Source of the DNA: Synechococcus sp. UW179A
GTDB lineage: Bacteria; Cyanobacteriota; Cyanobacteriia; PCC-6307; Cyanobiaceae
Assembly (NCBI RefSeq): GCF_900473965.1
Contig: NZ_UCNJ01000012.1
Coordinates: 372,001 to 436,000, forward strand
DNA length: 64,000 bases
Direction: 5' to 3'
The position numbers were made by a program, and so were the translations under genes. Every line of letters starts with the position of its first letter. Position 1 is the stretch's first letter. The notes under the pieces are model-generated. The model had not been told where the DNA came from. It saw nothing but the letters and a program-made list of their open reading frames with translations, and made no database searches. Positions 9,081-16,426 of the stretch are shown one piece after another.

Positions 9081-9453
9081 TTTACTAGAAATGTATTATT
9101 ATTATACATAGCATAGACATCCAGGATCCTCTACGTCTTTTGCTTAATTTGTTTACAATTAGGCTCATTCTCGCCTCAAGAGGGTGTCTAAATATACATT
9201 CTTCAATCCAGATTGTTATATCAGGTCTTTTTGATATGAGCGAAGATCAACTAATGCTCATGATCGGTTAATTATCCCCTGAGTGATCCAGCTTATTTTG
9301 TCCAGGCAACTGCAACTTGCATATCCCACGGCTCCAGCTACAGGGAATAAGCAACATACCTTACCGGCAGATAAAGTTGCCCTGGGATGAGAGCTAAATG
9401 TTCCTCTCTCTGCCTTATAAAGGAATATTCGCTACAGATCATTTCTGTTGTGG
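9081..9453. repeat. Duplicated intergenic segment, copy 1 (contains perfect 71-bp block)
   Basis: This spacer between precursor pairs is homologous to 10395-10776. Within it, 9300-9370 is identical over all 71 bases to 10612-10682, whereas the flanks differ by many substitutions and small gaps. No start-to-stop gene is evident. On the minus strand the block can form a TCCC/GGGA hairpin, and one frame is open with a Cys-rich string (VCCLFPVAGAVGYASCSC), but no ATG precedes it. Confidence 0.7.
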
Positions 9454-9858
9454 TCAATGCTTTTTGGGCTTCGTGCAGTGGCTTCCAGCTGAACCTGAGG
9501 TGCTTGCTGAACCTGCTGGGCAGCCCATCGTTCCAGCGGTTCCTGCACAGGCAGCTGACGAACTCCCTTCTGATAAGGAGGATAATTGCTCTTCACTCAA
9601 AACGTCACTGGTCGGTTTTTGAGGAAGAGGAAGATGTAGCGTGTTGCTGTAATCTGTTTCATAAGCCACAAACTTAAATCCTTCTGTATCAAAACCATTT
9701 TCTTCCAAGACACCACTTAAATCAGATTTCAGGCGTTCTCTCAATTCTGGGTTTGACCAAGACTCTTCCACAAGCCTTTCATAGATGTGCATGAATTGTT
9801 TAGCACGATTTTCGTCGTAAGAGAGTTTGAAATGTCCTTGAGCAGCTCCAAAAATCAT
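9454..9858 (-). CDS. NHLP-leader RiPP precursor, copy C (type I)
   Basis: A 134-residue precursor almost identical to copy A, both in protein and DNA, over the leader and most of the core. The differences are the second residue (Ile for Thr) and the last ten or so codons, where this copy ends SAGSHCTKPKKH. It carries the same altered cleavage region, SLSEG instead of Gly-Gly, and the same MGCPAGSAS core segment with three Cys overall. It lies 59 bases downstream of copy D on the minus strand, forming the second pair. Near-identity to copy A suggests a recent tandem duplication or gene conversion. Confidence 0.88.
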   Translation of the reverse strand: MIFGAAQGHFKLSYDENRAKQFMHIYERLVEESWSNPELRERLKSDLSGVLEENGFDTEGFKFVAYETDYSNTLHLPLPQKPTSDVLSEEQLSSLSEGSSSAACAGTAGTMGCPAGSASTSGSAGSHCTKPKKH

Positions 9859-9917
9859 AATAAATACAAAGGTGGGAAGAAATGGTTTACAAAAGAGAGG
9901 TAATAATTAAGTTGGGA

Positions 9918-10394
9918 TTACTCTGCGCATTCTGCTGCCGCTGTAGCCTTTGCTTCCATGCTCTGGTTTTGTGTACTTGGAGCCTTCCCGCATGATCCTG
10001 TTGAGCCTGCCGAAAAAATTGGACAACTTGCTGTTCCTGCAGTACTACTTGTTCCACTACATGATCCACCTGAAATTGAACTTAATTCCTCTTCACTGAG
10101 GATTTGGGCGTCTGGCTTTCTAGGTAAAGGAATAATCACCGGCTCGTCGCCTGGTTGATAGAGCTGTGTCTCAAACATCTGAATGGATATACCATGCTCC
10201 TTTAATTCACTCACATCAAAGCCTCGCTCTTCAAATACCTCTGCAGGATTTTCAATTAATCGAGAACGAAGAGCTGAATCGGTCCATGATTCATGCACCA
10301 GCTTTTCATACATCACCATAAAGTCATTAGAAATTGATTCGTCTATGAATGAACTACTGAGATCAAGCTTTCCGCTCCTAACGCCAAATACCAT
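9918..10394 (-). CDS. NHLP-leader RiPP precursor, copy D (type II)
   Basis: A 158-residue type II precursor closely related to copy B: leader with YEKLVHESWTDSALRSRLIE, IIPLPRKPD linker and SSISGG cleavage site. The core starts SCSGTSSTAGTASCPIFSAG and then GSTGSCG, so it has three Cys against two in copy B, plus one more in its C-terminal tail (AAAECAE). The variation between B and D is concentrated in the core and tail, as expected for a diversifying peptide. On the minus strand the motif TGCTATGGA begins exactly 30 bases before the ATG, the same geometry as for the Nif11 genes elsewhere in the window. Confidence 0.88.
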   Translation of the reverse strand: MVFGVRSGKLDLSSSFIDESISNDFMVMYEKLVHESWTDSALRSRLIENPAEVFEERGFDVSELKEHGISIQMFETQLYQPGDEPVIIPLPRKPDAQILSEEELSSISGGSCSGTSSTAGTASCPIFSAGSTGSCGKAPSTQNQSMEAKATAAAECAE

Positions 10395-10776
10395 TTTACT
10401 AGAAACGTTTTCTTATCCATAGCATAAACAGGAAGGGTCCTCCAAATCCTTTTTTAATTTGTTTACAGTGAGGTTTATTCACGCATCAAACAAAGGTAGC
10501 TAAATATACATTAATAAATTCAGTTTGTTGTGTGAGGTCTTTTTGATATGAACGAAGATCAACTAATGCTCATGATCGGTGATTCATCCCCTGATTGATC
10601 CATATTATTTTGTCCAGGCAACTGCAACTTGCATATCCCACGGCTCCAGCTACAGGGAATAAGCAACATACCTTACCGGCAGAACCGGGAAACAAAGTTC
10701 GCGCTGGGATGAGCGCTAAATGCTCCTCTCTCTGCCTTATAAAGGAAAAATACGCTACACATCATTTCTGTTGAGG
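10395..10776. repeat. Duplicated intergenic segment, copy 2
   Basis: Homologous to 9081-9453 throughout and identical to it over 10612-10682. It has an 11-base insertion-like difference next to the conserved block. No complete gene is visible. The pair of repeats shows that precursor pair and spacer were duplicated as one unit of about 1.3 kb. Confidence 0.7.
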
Positions 10777-11183
10777 TCAATGCTTTTTGGGCTTCGTGCA
10801 GTGGCTTCCAGCTGAACCTGTGGTGCTTGCTGAACCCGCTGGACAACTTGCACTTCCAGCCGTACCTGCGGAACCTGAGCAGGAACCACCACCAGCAATT
10901 GCGGCTAGCTGTTCTTCGTTGAAATTCGCTAACGGTGGTTTTCTAGGCAAAGGCAGATGCACAACATGTCTTTCGTGAAGCTCAGTTTCATATGTCTCGA
11001 ACTTTCGGCCTTCAGTATCAAAACCATTTTCATCCAAGACACAACTTAAATCAGATTTCAAGCGTTCTCTCAATTCTGGATTTGAGCCAGATTCTTCTAC
11101 AATTTATAGATGTGCATGAATTGTTTACCACGACTTTCGTTGTAAGAGAGTTTGAAATGTCTTTGAGCAGCACCGAAAGTCAT
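10777..11183 (-). pseudogene. Frameshifted NHLP precursor, copy E (type I)
   Basis: An ATG at 11183 begins a type I leader, MTFGAAQRHFKLSYNESR, continuing to FMHIYKL and then a stop. Compared with copy A, four bases are missing just after the codons for HIY, which shifts the frame. The rest of the gene continues in another frame (10777-11073, lacking an ATG) with an intact leader end (HLPLPRKPP, AAIAGGG) and a good core: SCSGSAGTAGSASCPAGSAS then GSAGSHCTKPKKH. The conserved ESW tryptophan after the break has also become Gly. The product would be a truncated 25-residue peptide, so the gene looks dead, recently. Confidence 0.8.
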
Positions 11184-11245
11184 AATAAATAGATAGGGAG
11201 AAAGAAAATGCAAGAAAAAGATCGGTAATAACTAAATTTAAATCA

Positions 11246-11725
11246 CTACTCCACACCCTCTAGTTTTGCTGCTACATGCATAATCGTGCTCTGCGTCTGC
11301 TTGGAAGGAGGAGCACCACATGACCCTGTTGAACTTGCCGAACCAAGCGGACAACTTGCAGTTGCTGCAGTACTTGTTGTACCGGTACTTGACGATCCGC
11401 CGGAAATAGAACTTAATTGCTCTTCACTGATAATTTGTGCGTCTGGCTTTCTAGGTAAGGGAATAATCACTGGCTCTTCTCCCCGCGCACAAAGCTGTGT
11501 CTCAAACATCTGAATGGAAATACCATGCTCCTTTAATTCACTGGTATCAAAGCCTCGTTCTGCCAATACTTCCTCGGGATTTTCAATCAATCGAGTGCGA
11601 AGCGCTGGATCGGACCATGTTTCTTGGACAAGTCTTTCATACATCAACATGAAATCATGAGCAACTGATTCATCTATGAATGAATTGCTCAGATCGAGTT
11701 TTCCATTCCTGACGCCGAATACCAT
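11246..11725 (-). CDS. NHLP-leader RiPP precursor, copy F (type II)
   Basis: A 159-residue type II precursor. The leader has YERLVQETWSDPALRTRLIE, the IIPLPRKPD linker and SSISGG. The core is SSSTGTTSTAATASCPLGSA, then SSTGSCGAPPSKQ, followed by a tail TIMHVAAKLEGVE unlike those of B and D. Two core Cys are in the conserved SCP and GSCG positions. It is 62 bases upstream of the broken type I copy E, so the type II member of this pair is still intact. Start ATG at 11725, in line with the shared MVFGVR opening. Confidence 0.87.
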   Translation of the reverse strand: MVFGVRNGKLDLSNSFIDESVAHDFMLMYERLVQETWSDPALRTRLIENPEEVLAERGFDTSELKEHGISIQMFETQLCARGEEPVIIPLPRKPDAQIISEEQLSSISGGSSSTGTTSTAATASCPLGSASSTGSCGAPPSKQTQSTIMHVAAKLEGVE

Positions 11726-11821
11726 TAATAATTAGGCTTCTGTATCTATGATAAACCCATAAGTGCCACTTAACGCCTAAGACAAATATATTATATTATG
11801 AAAAAAATGTGTTTATAAGTT

Positions 11822-12262
11822 TTATTGCCCCACGTTTCCCTTGTTCAGACCGGGCGTTGTTCTTCCACCACTACAATCGCTGCCGGCTGATCCTGCTGAT
11901 CCTGCTGTACCGACGGGGCAACTGACCGTACCGGCAGAGGCGGCACTACTACTAGACGATGTTCCCCCTGAAAGGGACGCTAATTGTTCTTCACTTAGCT
12001 TATCTGACGACGGCTTCCTTGGAAGGGGCAAATGGACTATGTGCTGCTCTTCCCAAGGTGTTTCATAAGCTTCAATTGTTCGACCTTCGGTATCGAGTCC
12101 ATGTTCTTGAAGTAAGCCTGTCAAATCACTCTTCATACGCTCCTTGAGTTCAGGATTTGTCCATGATTCCGCGACTAATTTTTCATAGACATGCATAAAC
12201 TCTTCTGCCCTTTTTTTATCAAAAGGTAAATCGAAAGTTCCTGCTGCAGCTCCGAATGGCAT
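11822..12262 (-). CDS. NHLP-leader RiPP precursor, copy G (type I)
   Basis: A 146-residue type I precursor, more distant from copies A, C and E. The leader reads YEKLVAESWTNPELKERMKS, then LLQEHGLDTEGRTIEAYET and HLPLPRKP, ending LASLSGG. The core TSSSSSAASAGTVSCPVGTA continues GSAGSAGSDCSGG and ends RTTPGLNKGNVGQ. It has only two Cys, and its tail shares the GGRTTPG sequence with copy H although that is type II, which suggests shuffling of core segments between the two leader types. It follows copy H by 60 bases. Confidence 0.87.
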   Translation of the reverse strand: MPFGAAAGTFDLPFDKKRAEEFMHVYEKLVAESWTNPELKERMKSDLTGLLQEHGLDTEGRTIEAYETPWEEQHIVHLPLPRKPSSDKLSEEQLASLSGGTSSSSSAASAGTVSCPVGTAGSAGSAGSDCSGGRTTPGLNKGNVGQ

Positions 12263-12322
12263 AAGTAATCAGCAAATGAATGGTTTTTGAAAAAATGACT
12301 TATTAATACTGATGATCAATTT

Positions 12323-12829
12323 TTACCATCCCCTATCCCCCCCCCCTAGGTTAGGTTCCATGCTTTTTGTCACTCCGGGCGTCGTTCTTCCCCCAGCGCA
12401 ACTGCTACCAGCTGATCCAGCTGATCCTGCTGTACATGCAGGACAACTCAACGTACTGGCAGACGCGGCACTACCACTAGTTGATGTACCGCCAGCAATA
12501 GCTGCTAACTCTTCCTCTGTAAGATTAGCCGAAGCAGGTTTATTGGGTAAAGGAATCTTGATTGATTCAGTTTCAGGATCAGATAAATCTGTCTCAACCA
12601 TTCTAAATCTGAAACCATTTTCTTTCATCTCACTGGTATCAAATCCTCGCTCATTAAAGACTTCTTCTGGATTCTCTATTAGTCGAGCGCGAAGTTCTTG
12701 ATCATCCCACGATTCTTTAACAAGCTTTTCATACATCAGCATGAATTCTTTAGCCGTTGCTCTTTTTTCAGTGGGATTTTCGTACAGATCATCTAATCTA
12801 ATTTTACCGCTTCGAACCCCAAATGGCAT
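12323..12829 (-). CDS. NHLP-leader RiPP precursor, copy H (type II, first of series)
   Basis: The 168-residue promoter-proximal precursor. The leader contains YEKLVKESWDDQELRARLIE, NERGFDTSEMKENGF, a KIPLPNKP linker and AAIAGG. An insertion near the N-terminus (YENPTEKRATAKEF) distinguishes it from the other type II copies. The core TSTSGSAASASTLSCPACTA is followed by GSAGSAGSSCAGGRTTPG, giving three Cys, and a tail KSMEPNLGGGDRGW. It lies directly behind the best promoter of the series and about 570 bases from the divergent dehydratase gene. Confidence 0.87.
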   Translation of the reverse strand: MPFGVRSGKIRLDDLYENPTEKRATAKEFMLMYEKLVKESWDDQELRARLIENPEEVFNERGFDTSEMKENGFRFRMVETDLSDPETESIKIPLPNKPASANLTEEELAAIAGGTSTSGSAASASTLSCPACTAGSAGSAGSSCAGGRTTPGVTKSMEPNLGGGDRGW

Positions 12830-12850
12830 AGTAGTCTAAGCAATTGCTTC

Positions 12851-12880
12851 ATTATACAAAGAAGATCCAAAAATCTCCAA
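12851..12880 (-). promoter_or_regulatory. Promoter of the NHLP precursor series
   Basis: On the minus strand a perfect -10 TATAAT (12851-12856), preceded by TTG, lies 18 bases after a -35-like TTGGAG (12875-12880). The -10 begins 27 bases before the ATG of copy H, predicting a very short leader RNA. Confidence 0.55.
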
Positions 12881-13045
12881 TCTTTTTACTTTTTAAACAA
12901 TTCATTGGAGAGCCTGGATATTACAAACATGCTTGATGTATCATATGATGACTTGAATCATGACTTCCGTAAGAAGAAAACTTTTAAATCTATCGTTAAA
13001 AAAAGCAAGGTATTAACCCTCGAACGATGAGTTTAAATAATCTGG

Positions 13046-13222
13046 TCATTCAAATTCAAATTTGACGTTACTTGGTAATTCATATCCAAGTTCTTTTAAT
13101 GCTTCGTGCGGATGATCCCTAAGCATGTCTGCAAAGGACTCATCTGACCAAGCCACAGCAATCGCATGCTTGATAGCAAGCTGCGTATCTAAACTCAGTT
13201 TTTCAAAATTAATGCTGCTCAT
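13046..13222 (-). CDS. Leader-only NHLP peptide, 58 residues
   Basis: A short gene with an ATG at 13222 and TGA at 13046-13048. Its 58-residue product consists almost entirely of a nitrile-hydratase-alpha-like leader motif: AIAVAWSDESFADMLRD, then HPHEALKELGYELPSNVKFE. This matches the AW-DxxF-LL-P-L-G pattern of NHLP leaders, but there is no Gly-Gly and no core after it, and it is much shorter than the eight precursors. It could be a leader without cargo that regulates or titrates the enzymes, a degraded precursor, or a precursor whose few last residues are the product. It lies alone between the precursor promoter and the dehydratase gene; the remainder of 12881-13331 shows no other gene. 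Confidence 0.6.
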   Translation of the reverse strand: MSSINFEKLSLDTQLAIKHAIAVAWSDESFADMLRDHPHEALKELGYELPSNVKFEFE

Positions 13223-13331
13223 TCATGAAATCTACCAGCCTCATGCAAGCCATGTCTTAAATTATTATTTATTAATCAATAGCTTCTTTGTTGTCCAGGC
13301 ATATAATATAGATTAATCTTACCTCCAAGGC

Positions 13332-13361
13332 TTGAATCTTTGTTCTTGCTTTTGCTATATT
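13332..13361 (+). promoter_or_regulatory. Putative promoter of the dehydratase gene
   Basis: TTGAAT (13332-13337) and TATATT (13356-13361) are separated by 18 bases, and the -10 is preceded by TGC as in the precursor promoters. It would give a leader RNA of about 35 bases before the ATG at 13404. Confidence 0.45.
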
Positions 13362-13403
13362 TATTGCACTTTTGATCACATAAAATTTATCTAAGGTCCT
13401 CCG

Positions 13404-15902
13404 ATGTCAATCAGGAGTTTATTTTTAAGCCTTGCATCAATTTCCAGCCGTATTAAAGCATCCGATCTTTCTCTTCTCTCCCTATGCGTCAATAGTGAAG
13501 CCATCGGTAACAGTTTATTTCACCGAGACATTGATCTAAAGCTCGTTGAATCGCGGGAGTTTCAATTTTTCGCTGATCTATTGTCAACCACTTTTTTTTC
13601 TGAATTTCTTATTGATATCAATTCTCTCACCAACTATTTCGAATATCAAATTCATTCTGAATTGAAAAAATCATTTACTGAATTCCCTTCAATTCAAAGT
13701 TATCAATTTAATACTTTGAGGATCAGCACAAGTTTAGCGGAACAAAGCTATCATATCTTAAGAATTAATACTCAATTTCTCAAGGGAAACAGCCTCAATC
13801 AAGCATTTTTATATTGCTATCGCATCGCTGTAATTCTTTCCAACAAGATCCAAGAGTTACTTTTATTTTTAATCGACTTTGATGTTTGCAGAGATGAGAT
13901 TCAAAAATTAATCAAGCCAACTGAGTTTTTGCTGTTTGATGGCCTTGGTGATCCACACAATAATGCTAGGTCGGTCTTGAAGTTGTCTTGTACGAAGACA
14001 AGGCAATTTATTTTTTATAAACCAAGATTTTATGATGGTGAAATTCTTTGGGATTCAATTTGTTCTTGTCTATCCCCGCCAGCTCACTATCAATCAACTC
14101 AAAGAACTCGTTTATTGGCATCAAATGGATTTTTTGAGGAAGGAGTTAGTTATTCGCAAGTAGCCAGAGATCGATGGCCATCACTTTATCAAAAATTTGG
14201 TTTCGAACTTTTTGTTGCCCATCTGAGTCGACATACCGATCTTTGGTTTGATAACTTAATCTGCACTTCTGAAGGTTTTGTTTTCATTGACCATGAAAAT
14301 ATCATGCAACCGATCTCGATATCTTCCTTCCGACTCCGTAATCAAAATGGTTCTGAAAGAGACATATCCTTAGATCCTGCTTTATCGGTGCTTATGACGA
14401 TGGCATTGGCACAGCCTATGGCTATGTCATCGTCTTCCATTTTTCAAGATATGGGATGTTTAAGTTATCAGTCTAATTATCGCTGGCCACATCTGCTTAA
14501 CGATGATTCTATGTGGAGTCATCCCGAACATCTTCCTGATGTAGAGGGTCAGTGTTTTCCTTTTGAGTTCATTGATTCCATTAAGCTTGGTTATACTCAA
14601 GCTCATAGTTTAATGATACAACATAAAGAAAATGTTGCCAATTTATTGCATACATTTAAGGGGCGAACTCGTGTGATTCGGAGATCCACCTTTGACTACT
14701 ATGACATTCAAAGAAATCTTTTCTCCTTGCAAAACTGCCTCACAGGCCTTCAAAGATGGACATACTTGGTGAAGACGCTATCAGATCAAATACATACAAC
14801 ATCCTATGGCGACTTTTCCTGGGATGAAAATCTAGCACTCACCTCAGAAGTTATCCAATTAGATAACGGAGATATTCCATACTTTTATTCAGATTTAGAT
14901 CAGTACAATCTTTTTGATTCTTCTATGAATGCCGTTGGCACGTTTAGTCTTGATATTGGTGAACATCTTAGAAACCTGAATTCTCCTGTTTATATTTCAC
15001 ATCAACTTGAGCTCCTATCGCTTAGCGCGTCTCTCCACGCATCTTTTTCCCCATCTCAATTACTGGTGTGTTCTGATAATCTTAAACATCAATCAAACCT
15101 CATCTATAAAGATAAATCACAGGACTTTGCTCTGACACTTTTTAATCGACTAACTAATTATTTGGATCAATTTGTTGATGGTTCAACAATGCATCCTGTT
15201 ATTTTATACAATTTTCATGCCAACTGTTTATATATTTCAGAGCCTATTCCTTATAGTCTTTCTGGCATAGCCTCGTCAATGGATGCCTATTTGAGTCTTT
15301 TGCTTCTCCGTCCAGGATTTTTCCAACAATCTAATCTGAGTACGATATCAAGCGCATTTCACTCTTTAAAGTTATGGCTTGAGAAGACAAACTCTATAAG
15401 AACTGATTCCCTATCCAAATTATTATATTTGAATAACATAGATTTGTTGGCACATAAGCTTGGTTTTTGCATTGATTATATTGATCGAATTGATCAGTCA
15501 AAAATAGGGTCAGATGGTTGTCTGGATCAAGAAAACACTTTTAAGTTCACATCTGATTTATTTTTGCCCAACTTTTCTTTGCATGAGTTGTCTTTAAACA
15601 TTAAATCATCAGATCCCAGGGATTCTCTGTCGACGGATAAAATCATCAGTCTTCGATATAAGACTTATCAAGCGCTTGTTGACCATGATATAGATGCTTT
15701 TGGGGTATTCATTCGTGATGAGTCGTTACAGCATTTGTTGGTTCCTTCCATCGTAGACAATTCCAATTCCTTGGCTGACTTGTCTATCTCTCAATTATTC
15801 GCATCGGCTTGTCGAGGTTTTGATTCCGGCTGGAAAGGCTGGATTAATTGTGGAATTTTCCTCGATTTGGCTCTGATTAAGCATCTGACACCCGTGCGTT
15901 GA
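13404..15902 (+). CDS. LanM-type lanthipeptide dehydratase without cyclase zinc site
   Basis: An 832-residue protein with the kinase-like dehydratase domain of class II lanthipeptide synthetases. Motifs in order: GDPHNNARSV at 182-191, YKPR at 205-208, SRHTDLWFDN at 275-284 with FIDHEN at 294-299 (family form is LHFEN with DxE; the His is Trp here), RTRVIRRSTFDYY at 421-433 and GDIPYF at 489-494. Such enzymes phosphorylate Ser/Thr and eliminate phosphate to leave dehydroalanine or dehydrobutyrine. Full LanM proteins are about 950-1100 residues with a LanC-like cyclase at the C-terminus. Here only some 330 residues remain and I find no paired Cys-Gly and Cys-His zinc ligands. It is divergent from the NHLP precursors, its presumed substrates. 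Confidence 0.85.
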   Translation: MSIRSLFLSLASISSRIKASDLSLLSLCVNSEAIGNSLFHRDIDLKLVESREFQFFADLLSTTFFSEFLIDINSLTNYFEYQIHSELKKSFTEFPSIQSYQFNTLRISTSLAEQSYHILRINTQFLKGNSLNQAFLYCYRIAVILSNKIQELLLFLIDFDVCRDEIQKLIKPTEFLLFDGLGDPHNNARSVLKLSCTKTRQFIFYKPRFYDGEILWDSICSCLSPPAHYQSTQRTRLLASNGFFEEGVSYSQVARDRWPSLYQKFGFELFVAHLSRHTDLWFDNLICTSEGFVFIDHENIMQPISISSFRLRNQNGSERDISLDPALSVLMTMALAQPMAMSSSSIFQDMGCLSYQSNYRWPHLLNDDSMWSHPEHLPDVEGQCFPFEFIDSIKLGYTQAHSLMIQHKENVANLLHTFKGRTRVIRRSTFDYYDIQRNLFSLQNCLTGLQRWTYLVKTLSDQIHTTSYGDFSWDENLALTSEVIQLDNGDIPYFYSDLDQYNLFDSSMNAVGTFSLDIGEHLRNLNSPVYISHQLELLSLSASLHASFSPSQLLVCSDNLKHQSNLIYKDKSQDFALTLFNRLTNYLDQFVDGSTMHPVILYNFHANCLYISEPIPYSLSGIASSMDAYLSLLLLRPGFFQQSNLSTISSAFHSLKLWLEKTNSIRTDSLSKLLYLNNIDLLAHKLGFCIDYIDRIDQSKIGSDGCLDQENTFKFTSDLFLPNFSLHELSLNIKSSDPRDSLSTDKIISLRYKTYQALVDHDIDAFGVFIRDESLQHLLVPSIVDNSNSLADLSISQLFASACRGFDSGWKGWINCGIFLDLALIKHLTPVR

Positions 15903-15911
15903 TGTAATTTC

Positions 15912-15949
15912 AGCAACAATATCTGCATGTTGTTCCTGTTCTTGTTGCT
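15912..15949 (+). terminator. Possible terminator of the dehydratase gene
   Basis: AGCAACAA (15912-15919) and TTGTTGCT (15942-15949) form an eight-base-pair stem with a 22-base loop, starting ten bases after the stop codon, followed by TATTCCTT. The T tract is weak. The rest of 15950-16426 contains no gene that I can support. Confidence 0.4.
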
Positions 15950-16426
15950 TATTCCTTCTAAACTTCAATTTCTCCCTCGTCTAGACATTAGTGGTTCGTT
16001 TTTTGGGTAGATTCCATATACTCTCGCTTGGATCTATCATTGCAGGGTTTTAAATCGATGAGTTATTGTTAAGATTGATCTTCGATTACCGGAAATTAAA
16101 TCTATTGCATTTTTTCTGGTTAACCAAATCGCTGCCTGAACAACCTCTGCTGCCACAAAGCATCTGAAAGGGATAGCGGGAGCTTAATATTGCGCTGCTC
16201 AGTCCTTGATGATCATCCGATTCAATCGCTCGCGAGACCTGCAGAGATAAACTGCTGAATCACCTGGGAGCAGTCTTCCAGCTCAGGTCATCAGACGGAT
16301 CATTGATGCGGTTGATACAGATCCATCGGTCTGTCCACACCAGTCATCAGGCCAGAAACAGCGATATCAGCCGCCGGCCACATTGAGCCTCGACCACTTG
16401 CTCACCAAATTTTCTCAGTTATTGCA

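Noticed and set aside
8596..11513. Pro- and Val-rich plus-strand frames across the precursor genes
   Set aside because: They are antisense translations of the Ser/Ala/Gly-rich cores, repeated in every copy for that reason.
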